Positions 51,346 to 63,706 of a DNA stretch of 64,000 bases are shown piece after piece. The position numbers were made by a program, and so were the translations under genes. Every line of letters starts with the position of its first letter. Within the stretch, counting starts at the first letter, position 1. The notes under the pieces were generated by a model, which saw only the letters and a list, made by a program, of their open reading frames with translations, was not told where the DNA came from and ran no database searches. This DNA is from Rhodococcus tibetensis (GTDB taxonomy: Bacteria; Actinomycetota; Actinomycetes; Mycobacteriales; Mycobacteriaceae), in assembly GCF_024438035.1 (NCBI RefSeq), contig NZ_JANFQF010000013.1, positions 1 through 64,000 on the forward strand, given 5' to 3'.

Positions 51346-52703
51346 TGGTACTCCTTCAACCGCGGCCACAGTCCGATGATAATTCCGATCACGGCGATCA
51401 GCGTCAGGGCGAGAGCCCCCGGGCCCAACGCGGTCAGCACCCCCGATGCCGATGCGATATTGGACCGCAGGTGCTCACGCGCGGATCCGATTCCGTCGGT
51501 GAGCGCGTCGTCGAGAATAGTGAACTGGGCGGCCGAGTTCTCGGATCCGGGACCGATGGCAATGGCCGCGCCGGTGAGAAAATCGCCTTCGGCGAGAACG
51601 GCATTCATCCGATCGTGCGCCCCCGACCACCCGTTCCATGCTTGTGCTGCCCGAGCGACCTCGGTGTGGCCGACCGGGTTGTCGTCTTCGCGGGGATAGT
51701 TTGACAACACCGCGCCGAGCTGAGCGGACCTGTCCTCGAACACCGCGTCGTAGTCACCGTTCGAGTCGCGCCGGACCAACTTCAGTGTCTCTTCGGTACG
51801 GGCCTGTTGGGCGAGGATGCGACCGGTCGTCAACTCGTGCAACGGCTGGGCGCCCTCGGTGAGTGCGCGACGAGTGTCGAGGGAGGACATCAACCCGGCC
51901 ACCAGCATCCACAGCAACAGAATGGCGGTACTCGACGACGCCAGGATCAACCCGAGATTGAAGGTGCGCCGACTGAGCCGGGCAAGGACGATCTGCGTGA
52001 GGACCAATCCCACCGCGGCCGTCAGTAGGAGCGCCAGAGCAAACCACGGCGGTCTCGAATAGTTCCTCTGCGTCGATGCGACGTGGGCCTCCTGCTGAGC
52101 GTGCAACTGCTGCGCCATCGGAAGCATGCTCGTCTGCATCAGCGTCGAGGCCTCATTGAGATAGGCCGCGCCGACGGGATTCCCCACCCGGTTGTTCGCC
52201 CGCGCCGTCTCGATGAGCCCGGTGTAGACGGTGAGGTCCGTGGAGATGGAGGCGAGGAGACGCCGGCTGTCCACCTCGCTCGCGGCCAGCCCGCCCGACG
52301 CATAGACGAGATCGGCCGACGCTGTGCCGATTGCCTGCGCGTATCTGTCCCGGAGCTCGCCCGGCTCGAGACCACCCGAAATGAACGCCGTCGTGGTGGC
52401 GGCGTCGGCTACCGACAGCGCGATATAGAGATTCTGCGCCGAATACGACAACGGCTCGGTATCTGCGAGGACGGTGTCGAGCGTGGCCGCCCTGCCGTTC
52501 ACCGTGGTGGTGGCCACCAGGCCGGCCGCCACGGTCAGCAGGACGAGCAGGATTCCGAGACCGGTCAGTCTGGCCGGTGTCGAGTGGAGGAATGCGTGCA
52601 ACTCCCTGCGGCGAGCTACCGCCGGATCGACGTCGTCGTCCTCGAGGGCCGACAACGCTCGGCTACCGTGGGGTTCGATGGACGGTGACTCACGCAGAAC
52701 CAC
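51342..52703 (-). CDS. glnX: GlnX, membrane protein of the GlnH-PknG signalling system
   Basis: 453 residues with four membrane segments: near the N-terminus (LTGLGILLVLLTVAAGLVA), two in the middle (WFALALLLTAAVGLVLTQ and AILLLWMLVAGL) and one at the C-terminus (ALALTLIAVIGIIIGLW). Two extracytoplasmic helical regions lie between them. This matches Rv0412c-type GlnX, which passes the ligand state of GlnH to PknG. The GTG at 52703 follows agaagggg at good spacing; a start at 52733 is also open. It is the first gene of the glnX-glnH-pknG operon. Confidence 0.88.
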   Translation of the reverse strand: MVLRESPSIEPHGSRALSALEDDDVDPAVARRRELHAFLHSTPARLTGLGILLVLLTVAAGLVATTTVNGRAATLDTVLADTEPLSYSAQNLYIALSVADAATTTAFISGGLEPGELRDRYAQAIGTASADLVYASGGLAASEVDSRRLLASISTDLTVYTGLIETARANNRVGNPVGAAYLNEASTLMQTSMLPMAQQLHAQQEAHVASTQRNYSRPPWFALALLLTAAVGLVLTQIVLARLSRRTFNLGLILASSSTAILLLWMLVAGLMSSLDTRRALTEGAQPLHELTTGRILAQQARTEETLKLVRRDSNGDYDAVFEDRSAQLGAVLSNYPREDDNPVGHTEVARAAQAWNGWSGAHDRMNAVLAEGDFLTGAAIAIGPGSENSAAQFTILDDALTDGIGSAREHLRSNIASASGVLTALGPGALALTLIAVIGIIIGLWPRLKEYQ

Positions 52704-52903
52704 GTCGCACCCCTTCTTCGAACCCGGCCGCACTTTGTGGGGAGCATATAAGCAGCCGCGCCGCCGTGCTGCGAACCCCGAGGAGTATGCGGGCGTGCCC
52801 CGGCTGGACAGGGCCTGAACGGGGCCGTGAGCTGGCGAGGCCGGGAGAAACCGTTAGTGTGAGGGAACTGCAGGTGACCCATCAGGTCGGACAGGGGTAG
52901 TCG

Positions 52904-53662
52904 ATGCGTGGTGACGGGGACGGCTGGGCAACCGGTCCGGACGGCAGTCGTCATTGGGGCAAGCACGGTGCGGCCGGGTTGTTGTTGCGCGCTCCGCTCG
53001 CGGACGACACGCCGGCTGTGCTACTTCAGCATCGAGCAGTCTGGAGCCACCAGGGCGGGACGTGGGCGTTGCCCGGCGGCGCCAGGGACAGCCATGAAAC
53101 GACAACACATGCGGCGGTGCGGGAAGCGCACGAGGAGACCGGCATCGCGAGCGCGGCCATTCGGGTGCGCACCGAGGTCGTGACGATGGAAGCCGCCAGC
53201 GGGTGGAGCTACACGACGGTGATCGCCGACGCCGAGCGGCCGCTCCCCACCGTTGCCAACGGCGAGAGCACCGAGCTGCGCTGGGTTCGTGAATCCGACG
53301 TCGCAGCACTGCCCCTCCACCCGGGATTCCAAGCGGGCTGGCAGATGCTGCGCACCACCGAGGTACGGCTGGTGCTCGCCGGGCGCGACGTCCTCGGCGA
53401 GCACGGCTCGTTGACACAGTTGTCGAAGGCGTTGCCCCGCACGATTCACCTGCCCGACGGAACTTACGGCTGGTTGCCGCGCATCGAGATACTCGATTCG
53501 CCGGACGTGATCGGTGGCACTGCAGAGTCGGCAGGTCATGGCACCACCATCGGTACGGCGACCGTCGTGGTGACTGCGGACCGCGAACTCGTCGACCAAC
53601 TTCCGGGCACCGTCCTCACCCTGGAGCCGTCGACGGTGCTGGGCTGGCTGGATCAGCCGTAA
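52904..53662 (+). CDS. NUDIX hydrolase (MutT3-like)
   Basis: 252 residues. A NUDIX box with GX5EX7REX2EEXG spacing begins at GGARDSHETTTHAAV (about 58-72) and ends in REAHEETGI. The N-terminal domain is a standard NUDIX fold; the C-terminal 80 residues are an extra segment. Position between glnX and thiE matches Rv0413 (mutT3) of M. tuberculosis. MutT-type enzymes hydrolyse nucleoside diphosphate derivatives, but the substrate of this group is not certain. It is divergent from glnX and converges with thiE, the two stops lying next to each other. Confidence 0.88.
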   Translation: MRGDGDGWATGPDGSRHWGKHGAAGLLLRAPLADDTPAVLLQHRAVWSHQGGTWALPGGARDSHETTTHAAVREAHEETGIASAAIRVRTEVVTMEAASGWSYTTVIADAERPLPTVANGESTELRWVRESDVAALPLHPGFQAGWQMLRTTEVRLVLAGRDVLGEHGSLTQLSKALPRTIHLPDGTYGWLPRIEILDSPDVIGGTAESAGHGTTIGTATVVVTADRELVDQLPGTVLTLEPSTVLGWLDQP

Positions 53663-53663
53663 T

Positions 53664-54362
53664 TCAGTTGTTGCTGCGCAGCATCGCGGCGAGTGAGCGC
53701 GCCGCCGCCTGCGGGTCACGCGCCTCCGTGATCGCCCGTACCACGACGATGCGGGTGGCTCCCGCAGCCAGAATCTCTGGTACCCGCGCCTCGTCGATGC
53801 CACCGATCGCAAACCACGGACGGGTGGGCTGCGCATCGGCGGTCGACCGCACCAGGTCGATACCCGCCGCCGTGCGACCGGGCTTGGTGGGAGTGGCCCA
53901 CACCGGCCCGGTGCAGAAGTAGTCGACATCGTCCTCGATCGCCGCGAGGCTGGCCTGCGCCCGGCTGTGGGTGGACCGGCCGATCAGGACATCGGGCCCC
54001 ACCACGTTCCGCGCGTACGGCACCGGAAGGTCGCCCTGGCCGAGGTGCAGGACGTCGGCGCCGGCGGCCAGTGCCATGTCGGCGCGGTCGTTCACGGCGA
54101 GCAGGGCTCCGTGCCTTCGCGCGACTGCGGCGAGCACCGACAGTGCCGCGAGTTCGTCGCGGGCATCCATCGGACCAAGCTCACGCTCGCCAGCCGAGCC
54201 CTTGTCGCGGAGCTGGATGATGTCGACACCACCGGACAGTGCGGCTTCCGCGAACTGCGCCAGGTCACCTTTTTCGCGTCGAGCATCGGTACACAGGTAC
54301 AAACGCGCAGCTCCGAGGCGACGCCGACGTTCTGCATGGCTGCTGTGATGCGAGGTGGTCAC
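53664..54362 (-). CDS. thiE: Thiamine-phosphate synthase
   Basis: 232 residues of ThiE. Motifs are [10 protein letters not shown] (about 45-54, pyrimidine-pyrophosphate site), [12 protein letters not shown] (about 84-95), [18 protein letters not shown] and a phosphate-binding WFAIGGID near 190. It joins HMP-pyrophosphate with thiazole phosphate to give thiamine phosphate. I place the start at GTG 54362; the longer frame to 54452 would run antisense through the TPP riboswitch. It is divergent from thiOSG, as in M. tuberculosis. I see no riboswitch in its own leader. Confidence 0.93.
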   Translation of the reverse strand: MTTSHHSSHAERRRRLGAARLYLCTDARREKGDLAQFAEAALSGGVDIIQLRDKGSAGERELGPMDARDELAALSVLAAVARRHGALLAVNDRADMALAAGADVLHLGQGDLPVPYARNVVGPDVLIGRSTHSRAQASLAAIEDDVDYFCTGPVWATPTKPGRTAAGIDLVRSTADAQPTRPWFAIGGIDEARVPEILAAGATRIVVVRAITEARDPQAAARSLAAMLRSNN

Positions 54363-54394
54363 GGCATGACGGTAGCCTCTACGGTGAAAGTGCA

Positions 54395-54482
54395 ACACGG
54401 GAGTCCCGGGAACGCGGGGCTGAGAGGGGCTCACGCCGAGCCCGACCGTCATACCTGACCCGGATCATGCCGGCGCAGGAAG
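54395..54482 (+). promoter_or_regulatory. TPP riboswitch (THI element) upstream of thiOSG
   Basis: Conserved THI-box blocks appear in order: cacgggagtccc, then ggggctgagagg at about 54415-54428, acctgacccggatcatgccg at 54453-54472, and the closing gcgcagg. The element ends 15-20 bases before the thiO start, a spacing that suits translational control by hiding the ribosome binding site when TPP binds. Confidence 0.93.
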
Positions 54483-54496
54483 TGAGGTGGAGTTCG

Positions 54497-55579
54497 ATGT
54501 CAACGGTTCTGAAGTCACGGTCGGTGTCCGTCGTCGGCGGCGGGGTGATCGGACTGTCCATTGCGTGGCGCGCCGCCCGCGCCGGGTGGTCGGTCCGGTT
54601 GTACGACCCGTCGGTCGGTTCGGGTGCTTCGTGGGTCGCGGGCGGGATGCTGGCACCGTTGTCCGAGGGGTGGCCCGGTGAGGAGAGCGTGCTCGAGCTG
54701 GGTAGTGCGTCACTCGACCGGTGGCCCGACTTCGGAAAGGAACTCGAGGCCGCTGCCGGTGTCGAGCTGTTCACGTCGGCCGGTTCACTGACCGTCGCGC
54801 TGGACGGCGCCGATGCCGAAGATCTGCGCACCATCGCCGAATGGGTGGGTGCGCAGGGACGGGACCTGCACATTCTCGGCCGTAGCGAGGTTCGTGAGCT
54901 CGAGCCGATGCTCGGGCGTGGGGTTCGGCTCGGGCTGCTCGCGGTCGATGAACTCGCCGTGGACAACCGGTTGCTGTTGGCCGCATTGCGGACATGCGCC
55001 GTCGACGCCGGAGTGGAGCTGATCGAAGAAAGTGTGTCCGATCTCCGCCTGCTCGACACGGACCAGATCGTCGTCACCGCAGGCATCGCGTCGCCGTCGC
55101 TGTGGCCCGGTCTCCCGGTCCGCCCGGTGAAGGGTGAGATTCTGCGGCTGCGTGCGCGTCCGGGGGCGACCCCGGCGCCGTCGCGCACCATCCGCGGCAG
55201 CGTGCACGGCCGTCCCGCGTACCTGGTGCCGCGGGCCGACGGAATCGTCGTGGGCGCCACCCAGCACGAGTCCGGCCGCGATACCCAGGTCACCGTCGCC
55301 GGGGTACGCGACCTCATCGCCGATGCCGAAGCACTGATGCCCGCGATCGGTGAATACGAACTGCACGAGGCGTCGGCCGGTCTGCGGCCGATGACTCCCG
55401 ACAATCTGCCCCTGATCGGGCGAGTGTCGGATCGAGTGGTGGTGGCCACGGGACACGGACGCAACGGCATCCTGCTCACCCCCGTCACCGCTGACGCGAC
55501 GGTGGCACTGTTGGAGGGATCGGCTCTCGCCGAGGCGAGGACTGCCGACCCCGGGCGTTTCGAAAAAGTAGCGAGGTAG
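54497..55579 (+). CDS. thiO: Glycine oxidase ThiO
   Basis: 360 residues of a DAO-family flavoprotein. The N-terminal FAD motif is VSVVGGGVIGLSIAWRAA (about 10-27), with SWVAGGMLAPLSEG near 44-57 and a C-terminal GRNGILLTPVTA block that closes the FAD site. It oxidises glycine to the imine used for thiazole formation. The ATG at 54497 follows ggtggag and comes directly after the riboswitch; the open frame extends upstream but only through the RNA element. It is the first gene of thiO-thiS-thiG. Confidence 0.93.
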   Translation: MSTVLKSRSVSVVGGGVIGLSIAWRAARAGWSVRLYDPSVGSGASWVAGGMLAPLSEGWPGEESVLELGSASLDRWPDFGKELEAAAGVELFTSAGSLTVALDGADAEDLRTIAEWVGAQGRDLHILGRSEVRELEPMLGRGVRLGLLAVDELAVDNRLLLAALRTCAVDAGVELIEESVSDLRLLDTDQIVVTAGIASPSLWPGLPVRPVKGEILRLRARPGATPAPSRTIRGSVHGRPAYLVPRADGIVVGATQHESGRDTQVTVAGVRDLIADAEALMPAIGEYELHEASAGLRPMTPDNLPLIGRVSDRVVVATGHGRNGILLTPVTADATVALLEGSALAEARTADPGRFEKVAR

Positions 55580-55581
55580 AG

Positions 55582-56566
<985 letters not shown>

Positions 56567-56697
56567 CCATTCCGGGGTGGGTGGGCTTCTCGGGGTTCTG
56601 TCGGGGTCTGCCCGGGGTCGGGTGGTACCACGGGACGAGACGGAAGTAGACCTGTGGCTGATGCGTACCGCCCCAAGGTTCGGGCATCCTCTTCACC

Positions 56698-57639
56698 ATG
56701 ATTGAAGTGAGGGGACTGACAAAGACCTTCGGTGCGACGAAGGCGGTGGACAACCTGACGTTCACCGTGCAGCCGGGTATGGTCACCGGCTTCCTCGGGC
56801 CGAATGGTGCAGGCAAATCGACGACGATGCGGATGATCCTCGGGCTGGACCGTCCCACCGCGGGCACGGCGCTGATCGACGGCAAGCCGTACCGCGACCT
56901 GGTGCAGCCGCTCCGGACCGTGGGCGCGCTGCTGGACGCCAAATGGGTGCATCCCAACCGCTCCGCGCGCGCCCACCTCCAGTGGATGGCGGCCTCGAAC
57001 TCGCTGCCGAAGAGCCGAGTCGACGAGGTGCTGCACCTCGTGGGCCTCACGGAGGTGGCCGGTAAGAAGGCCGGCGGGTTCTCGCTCGGCATGTCCCAGC
57101 GACTCGGCCTCGCCGCCACCCTCCTCGGTGACCCAAAGGTGCTGCTGTTCGACGAGCCGGTGAACGGCCTCGATCCCGAGGGCATCGTCTGGATCCGCAA
57201 ATTCATGCAGCGCCTCGCGGCCGAGGGACGCACCGTCCTGGTGTCGAGCCACCTGCTGTCCGAGATGGCCCTCACCGCAGAGCATCTGGTGGTCATCGGC
57301 CGCGGACGCCTGATTGCAGACACCACGGTGTCGGAATTCGTGAACAAGTCCTCGGAATCGACGGTGCGGGTGCGCAGTCCACAGTTGGATGCGCTCAGGA
57401 GCGCACTGACGTCGAACGGGCTGACGGTCCGCGAGGACGGATCCGACGGACAGCAGGCGCTCGTCGTGGTCGATTCGTCCACGGACGTCATCGGCACGAT
57501 CGCCGGTTCGCAGGGAATCACCCTGCACGAATTGGCGTCTCAGCGCGGATCGCTCGAGGACGCGTTCATGAAACTGACAGGAGACGACGTGCAGTACCAC
57601 GCAGAAAGCGTCGACGACGTGATGAGGGGTGCACTGTAA
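56698..57639 (+). CDS. ABC transporter ATP-binding protein
   Basis: 313 residues. Walker A GPNGAGKST is at about 40-48, the signature motif reads FSLGMSQ in place of LSGGQ (about 128), and Walker B is VLLFDEPVNGLDPEG. The C-terminal 80 residues are an extra domain typical of ABC-2 type exporters of the DrrA/BcrA group. It is coupled to a six-span permease by a one-base overlap. The substrate is unknown. The pair sits between the thiOSG operon and the lpqL-like gene, which is not the M. tuberculosis arrangement, so it is probably a lineage-specific insertion. Confidence 0.9.
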   Translation: MIEVRGLTKTFGATKAVDNLTFTVQPGMVTGFLGPNGAGKSTTMRMILGLDRPTAGTALIDGKPYRDLVQPLRTVGALLDAKWVHPNRSARAHLQWMAASNSLPKSRVDEVLHLVGLTEVAGKKAGGFSLGMSQRLGLAATLLGDPKVLLFDEPVNGLDPEGIVWIRKFMQRLAAEGRTVLVSSHLLSEMALTAEHLVVIGRGRLIADTTVSEFVNKSSESTVRVRSPQLDALRSALTSNGLTVREDGSDGQQALVVVDSSTDVIGTIAGSQGITLHELASQRGSLEDAFMKLTGDDVQYHAESVDDVMRGAL

Positions 57640-58433
57640 TGGCTGTTCTCAATGCGGAACGCATCAAGATCACCTCTACTCGGTCGCCGTGGTGGTGCAC
57701 CGTCATCATCGTCGTGCTGGGCCTCGGCCTGGCCGCGGTCATCGGGTTGAGCGCGAAGGCCAGCATCAACTCCTTCAACGACCAGTTGGCGGATGGGAAG
57801 GAGCCCGATTTCGAACCCTTCCTGCCGCAGATGGCCGATGCAGTCGGGGGCGTATCCGGTTTCGGTGTCCTGGTCCTGATGATTCTCGCGACGTTGGCTG
57901 TGACCAGCGAATACCGCTTCGGGGTCATCCGTACCACGTTCCAGGCGATTCCCAATCGCGCATCCGTCCTCGTCGCCAAGGCCGGCCTGATCGGCGCTTT
58001 CGGTGCCGTACTGACGTTCGTCCTCACCTTCGGGGCGTACGCCATCGCGAAGGCAACTGCGGGGCACGAGGCGGGTGCTGCCCTCACACTCTCCGGTGGC
58101 GACGCGTGGCGGTCGATCTACGGGGTGCCGATCTACGCGTTCCTGTGCGTCGTGCTCGCTGTCGGCATCGGCGCGTTGCTGCGGCAGTCGGCGGGAGCGA
58201 TCGCGCTGCTGCTGCTGTGGCCGCTCCTGATCGAGAGCCTGTTCAACCTGTTCGGTTCGTTCGGCGAGAAGGTCATGCCGTTCCTGCCGTTCCTCAACGC
58301 CAACCATTTCCTCGGGGCACCGCAGGGCGTGGACTTCCACTGGGGACCGTGGGGCAGCCTCGTGTACTTCGCTGTGTTCGTCCTGGTGATCTTCGGGGCC
58401 AGCCTGGTGGTGGTGAACAAGCGCGACGCCTGA
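57639..58433 (+). CDS. ABC-2 type transporter permease
   Basis: 264 residues with about six membrane spans. The first (VIIVVLGLGLAAVIGLSA) follows a short cytosolic N-terminus; others lie around residues 65-90, 105-130, 145-165, 175-195 and 230-255. A conserved EYRFGVIRTTF near residue 88 is typical of bacitracin/antibiotic-type ABC-2 permeases. It works with the ATPase encoded just upstream. A long perfect hairpin follows 84 bases after its stop. Confidence 0.85.
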   Translation: MAVLNAERIKITSTRSPWWCTVIIVVLGLGLAAVIGLSAKASINSFNDQLADGKEPDFEPFLPQMADAVGGVSGFGVLVLMILATLAVTSEYRFGVIRTTFQAIPNRASVLVAKAGLIGAFGAVLTFVLTFGAYAIAKATAGHEAGAALTLSGGDAWRSIYGVPIYAFLCVVLAVGIGALLRQSAGAIALLLLWPLLIESLFNLFGSFGEKVMPFLPFLNANHFLGAPQGVDFHWGPWGSLVYFAVFVLVIFGASLVVVNKRDA

Positions 58434-58516
58434 AGCCGCTAGAGTGCCTTTCGCCCTGCCCCTCCGCCAGGTGAACGTCGGGAGACCTGGCTGGGAACGA
58501 AGGGCAGGCGGGAGCT

Positions 58517-58553
58517 TGTGGGCCGGTGCGACATCCATTCGCACCGGCCCACA
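58517..58553 (+). terminator. Perfect 15-bp hairpin after the ABC genes
   Basis: The arms at 58517-58531 and 58539-58553 are fully complementary and GC-rich, with the 7-base loop catccat. The hairpin lies downstream of the permease and 26 bases before the next start codon. No U-tract follows; this is likely an actinobacterial intrinsic-type terminator, or less likely a leader structure of the next gene. Confidence 0.7.
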
Positions 58554-58578
58554 GGTGGTTCTGCGTTAGGCTCCCGAC

Positions 58579-60033
58579 ATGCGACTACGGGGAGTTCTCA
58601 CCGTCGGAGTGGCCGGCGCGCTGGTGCTGGCCGGATGCTCGTCCACCGGTGAACCGGAGTCACCGCCGGTCGACGCGGGTGCCCTCGCAGGATCGGTCAC
58701 CGAGGACGCCGTGGTGGCACATCTCGAGGAACTGCAGAACATCGCAGACGACAACGACGGCAACCGAGCCGCAGGCACCGCCGGATACGAAGCCAGCGTC
58801 GAGTACGTGGCACAAGTTTTGACAGACAACGGCTTCGACGTCCAAACCCCCGAATTCGAGTTCCACAGCTTCGACGTCGTCGCCGAGAAGCTGAGGACGC
58901 GTGATCGCGACATCGAGGTGAAAGCGCTGTCCTACAGCCCGTCGACCGGCCCGGAGGGACTGACCGCCCGATTGGTGCCGGCTCCCAAGGACGAGACGCC
59001 GGGCTGTGAGGCAACGGATTACGACGGTCTCGACGTGAACGGGGCCATTGTTCTGGTCGATCGCGGCATCTGCCCGTTCTCGGCCAAGCAGCAGACAGCG
59101 GCCGATCGCGGCGCTTCGGCCGTGATCGTGGTCAACAACGAGGACGGGCCGATGAGCGGGGGCACTCTCGGTGATCCGTCGGTCGGGAAGATCCCCACGG
59201 GTGGGGTGAGCATGGCGGACGGCACCGCGCTCCGGCAGGGCGGCGGAGATGTCACGCTGACACTCGATACCAGCACCGAGACCAGCACCGCCCGTAACGT
59301 CATCGCCCAAACCGCGACGGGCTCCACCGACGACGTCGTCATGGTCGGCGCCCACCTCGACAGCGTTCCCGAGGGTCCCGGCATCAACGACAACGGCACC
59401 GGCGTCGCAGCGATCCTCGAGACGGCCGTCCAGCTCGGCAGTTCTCCGGACGCTGACAACGCGGTGCGATTCGCGTTCTGGGGTGCCGAGGAATTGGGTC
59501 TCCTCGGCTCCGAGGCCTACGTCACCGGCCTCAGCGAAGAGGAACGCAACGGCATCGCGCTCTACCTGAACTTCGACATGCTCGGCTCGGAGAACGCCGG
59601 CTACCTGACCTACGACGGTGACAACTCCGACAACGTCGGCGAAGGACCCGGGCCCGAGGGTTCGGCGGGGATCGAGCGCACTTTCGTCGAATACCTCAGC
59701 AACAACGGCATTGCCGCCGACGGCACCGATTTCGACGGCAGATCGGACTACGGCCCGTTCATCGAGGCCAAGATTCCGTCGGGTGGGGTGTTCAGCGGTG
59801 CCGACGACAAGAAGACCGCCGCGGAGGCCCAGAAATGGGGTGGCACACCCGACGCGGTGTTCGACAAGCACTACCACAGCCCGACCGACACCCTCGCGAA
59901 CCTAGACCGGGCGGCCCTCGCCCGGAACGCTTCAGCTGTCGCCTACGCCGTCGGGGTCTACGCGGAGTCACTGGCCGGCCCCAACGGTGTCCCCACGGGC
60001 GCCGAGCGCGAGAAGGCGCGGGCGGCGCAGTGA
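58579..60033 (+). CDS. M28-family metallopeptidase lipoprotein (LpqL-like)
   Basis: 484 residues. The signal peptide ends with the lipobox LAGC (Cys at about 21). A PA (protease-associated) domain spans about 130-240 (NGAIVLVDRGICPFSAKQ). The M28 peptidase domain shows the zinc ligands: His and Asp in GAHLDSVPEGPGINDNGTG (about 258-276), Glu in FWGAEELGLLGSEAY and a late His in DKHYHSPTDT. It is an extracellular membrane-anchored aminopeptidase. The position next to the thi genes matches Rv0418 (lpqL). Confidence 0.9.
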   Translation: MRLRGVLTVGVAGALVLAGCSSTGEPESPPVDAGALAGSVTEDAVVAHLEELQNIADDNDGNRAAGTAGYEASVEYVAQVLTDNGFDVQTPEFEFHSFDVVAEKLRTRDRDIEVKALSYSPSTGPEGLTARLVPAPKDETPGCEATDYDGLDVNGAIVLVDRGICPFSAKQQTAADRGASAVIVVNNEDGPMSGGTLGDPSVGKIPTGGVSMADGTALRQGGGDVTLTLDTSTETSTARNVIAQTATGSTDDVVMVGAHLDSVPEGPGINDNGTGVAAILETAVQLGSSPDADNAVRFAFWGAEELGLLGSEAYVTGLSEEERNGIALYLNFDMLGSENAGYLTYDGDNSDNVGEGPGPEGSAGIERTFVEYLSNNGIAADGTDFDGRSDYGPFIEAKIPSGGVFSGADDKKTAAEAQKWGGTPDAVFDKHYHSPTDTLANLDRAALARNASAVAYAVGVYAESLAGPNGVPTGAEREKARAAQ

Positions 60034-60085
60034 TCTCCGATTCGTCACGGGCCTCTGCATGTGACGCTGGGTTACCCTTGCGCTC

Positions 60086-60940
60086 GTGAGCGAAGACCCG
60101 GCCGACGACAGCGCTGCCGAACTCGACGCTGCGTCCGAGGCGAACAGACAGGACAAGTTGCTGGGCTGGGTGGGAGCACTGAACCGTCGGCCGCAGCTGA
60201 TCGAGGGACTGCGCAGAGTCCGCCGCGCGTTGCCGGGAGATCCGGCGTTCGGTGACCCGCTGTCGACTGCAGGCCCCGGCACCGCACGTGCCGTGGCACG
60301 GGTGGCCGACCGCTTCCTCGACCACCAGCCGGGTGCGTCGCGGGAGATGAGCCTCGGTGCCCTGCAGGTGTGGCAGGCGATGCTCGAGCGCACCGGCCGC
60401 GGCCGGGGAACCAGGGAAGTGACCATCGTGTTCACCGACCTCGTCGGGTTCTCCAGCTGGTCCCTCCCGGCCGGCGATACCGCCACCCTCGCCCTGCTGC
60501 GGAACGTCGCCAAAGCGATCGAGACGCCGATGGTCGACCGCGGCGGGCATGTGGTGAAGCGGATGGGCGACGGAGTGATGGCCGTCTTTCCCAGCCCGGA
60601 TCGCGCCGTCGACGCCGTCTTCGCCGCACAGGACGCGCTCGAGGATGTCGAGGTCGACGGCTACCGTCCGCGGATGCGCGTCGGAATCCACACCGGGGTT
60701 CCCCGGCAGATCGGCAGCGACTGGCTCGGTGTCGACGTGACCATCGCGGCCCGCATGATGGAGCTCGGCGGGGACGGCAACATCATGGCGTCGTCCGCCA
60801 CGCTGTCGGCACTCCAGCCCGGGACGCTCGACGATCTCGGTATCAGCGTCAAACCGTGGCGCCGCGCCTTCTTCGCCCCCGCCCCCAGCGGGGTGCCGTC
60901 CGACCTCGGCATCTGGCGGCTGCGGCTCCGCCGCCCGTGA
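60086..60940 (+). CDS. Class III adenylate/guanylate cyclase domain protein
   Basis: 284 residues. An N-terminal helical region (about 1-105) precedes a cyclase homology domain: VTIVFTDLVGFSSWS with the first metal Asp (about 113-127), VVKRMGDGVMAVF with the substrate Lys and second metal Asp, and VGIHTGVPRQIG. In the transition-state motif the usual Asn is Thr (VTIAARM) while the Arg remains, so activity may be reduced or altered. There are no membrane segments, so it is cytosolic. Two CRP-like palindromes lie in this window, but a direct link is not shown. Confidence 0.85.
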   Translation: MSEDPADDSAAELDAASEANRQDKLLGWVGALNRRPQLIEGLRRVRRALPGDPAFGDPLSTAGPGTARAVARVADRFLDHQPGASREMSLGALQVWQAMLERTGRGRGTREVTIVFTDLVGFSSWSLPAGDTATLALLRNVAKAIETPMVDRGGHVVKRMGDGVMAVFPSPDRAVDAVFAAQDALEDVEVDGYRPRMRVGIHTGVPRQIGSDWLGVDVTIAARMMELGGDGNIMASSATLSALQPGTLDDLGISVKPWRRAFFAPAPSGVPSDLGIWRLRLRRP

Positions 60941-60972
60941 GTGCCTGTCAACCGCCGGACGTCAAGAAGTAC

Positions 60973-61818
60973 TCACGGGTGACGAAGTCGCCACAGGGGA
61001 GAGACGGGGCCGTGACCGGCGCCCAGGTCATACGACGCCTCCAGGCACTTGGTCACCCATTCCTTACCGAACGCCACCGCGTCGGGCACGGACCACCCGT
61101 GGGCGAGCGCGCTCGCGATGGCCGCCGCGAGGGTGTCGCCGCCGCCGTGGTCGTTGCCGGTGTCGATGCGGGGACTGCTGAACTCGAGGAACGTGTCGCC
61201 GTCGAACAGCAGATCGGTGCTCGACGCCGACGTCCGGAGATGCCCGCCCTTCACGATCGACCACTGTGCCCCGAGCGCGTGCAGCGCTTCGGCGGCCCGG
61301 CGTGCCGTCGGGTCGTCCACCACCTCGATGCCGGTGATCAACCGGATCTCGTCGAGGTTCGGAGTGACCACCGTGGCGATCGGGATCAGCGTGTTCCGCA
61401 CGGCGTCCAGCGCCTCGGCGTGCAGGAGCGGATCCCCGTGCATCGACGCGCACACCGGGTCCACGACCAGCGGGACCGGTTTGTCGCGTCCGATCCCGAC
61501 CTCGGTGCACACGGCGGCGACGGCCTCGATGATGGCCGTCGACGCCAGCATGCCCGTCTTCGCTGCCCCGACCCCGATGTCGTCGACGACGCACCGCACC
61601 TGGGCGGCCACCGTTTCCGGCGGAATCTCGTGGAAACCGCTGACGCCCACCGAGTTCTGCACCGTCACCGCGGCGACAGCGACGCATGCGTGGACGCCGC
61701 ACAGCGCCATCGTCCGCGAGTCGGCCTGGATCCCGGCGCCACCGCCGGAATCGGTGCCGGCGATGGTGAGGACTCGGACGGGGGTCTGGCCGTCGGGGGT
61801 CAGGGGCAGCAGCTTCAC
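60973..61818 (-). CDS. thiD: Hydroxymethylpyrimidine/phosphomethylpyrimidine kinase
   Basis: 281 residues of ThiD. Motifs are TIAGTDSGGGAGIQADSRT (about 18-36), VVDPVCASMHG, VTPNLDEIRLITG and the ribokinase-type anion hole DHGGGDTLAAAIA, where the Cys found in many HMPP kinases is Asp. It phosphorylates HMP and HMP-P to HMP-PP, the co-substrate of ThiE. The GTG start at 61818 lies 10 bases after the thiC stop, so both are expressed from the thiC promoter and riboswitch. A start further upstream would overlap thiC. Confidence 0.93.
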   Translation of the reverse strand: MKLLPLTPDGQTPVRVLTIAGTDSGGGAGIQADSRTMALCGVHACVAVAAVTVQNSVGVSGFHEIPPETVAAQVRCVVDDIGVGAAKTGMLASTAIIEAVAAVCTEVGIGRDKPVPLVVDPVCASMHGDPLLHAEALDAVRNTLIPIATVVTPNLDEIRLITGIEVVDDPTARRAAEALHALGAQWSIVKGGHLRTSASSTDLLFDGDTFLEFSSPRIDTGNDHGGGDTLAAAIASALAHGWSVPDAVAFGKEWVTKCLEASYDLGAGHGPVSPLWRLRHP

Positions 61819-61828
61819 GGAGGGGACC

Positions 61829-63679
<1,851 letters not shown>

Positions 63680-63706
63680 TCACAAGGCAAACCCCAGGAG
63701 GTCGCA

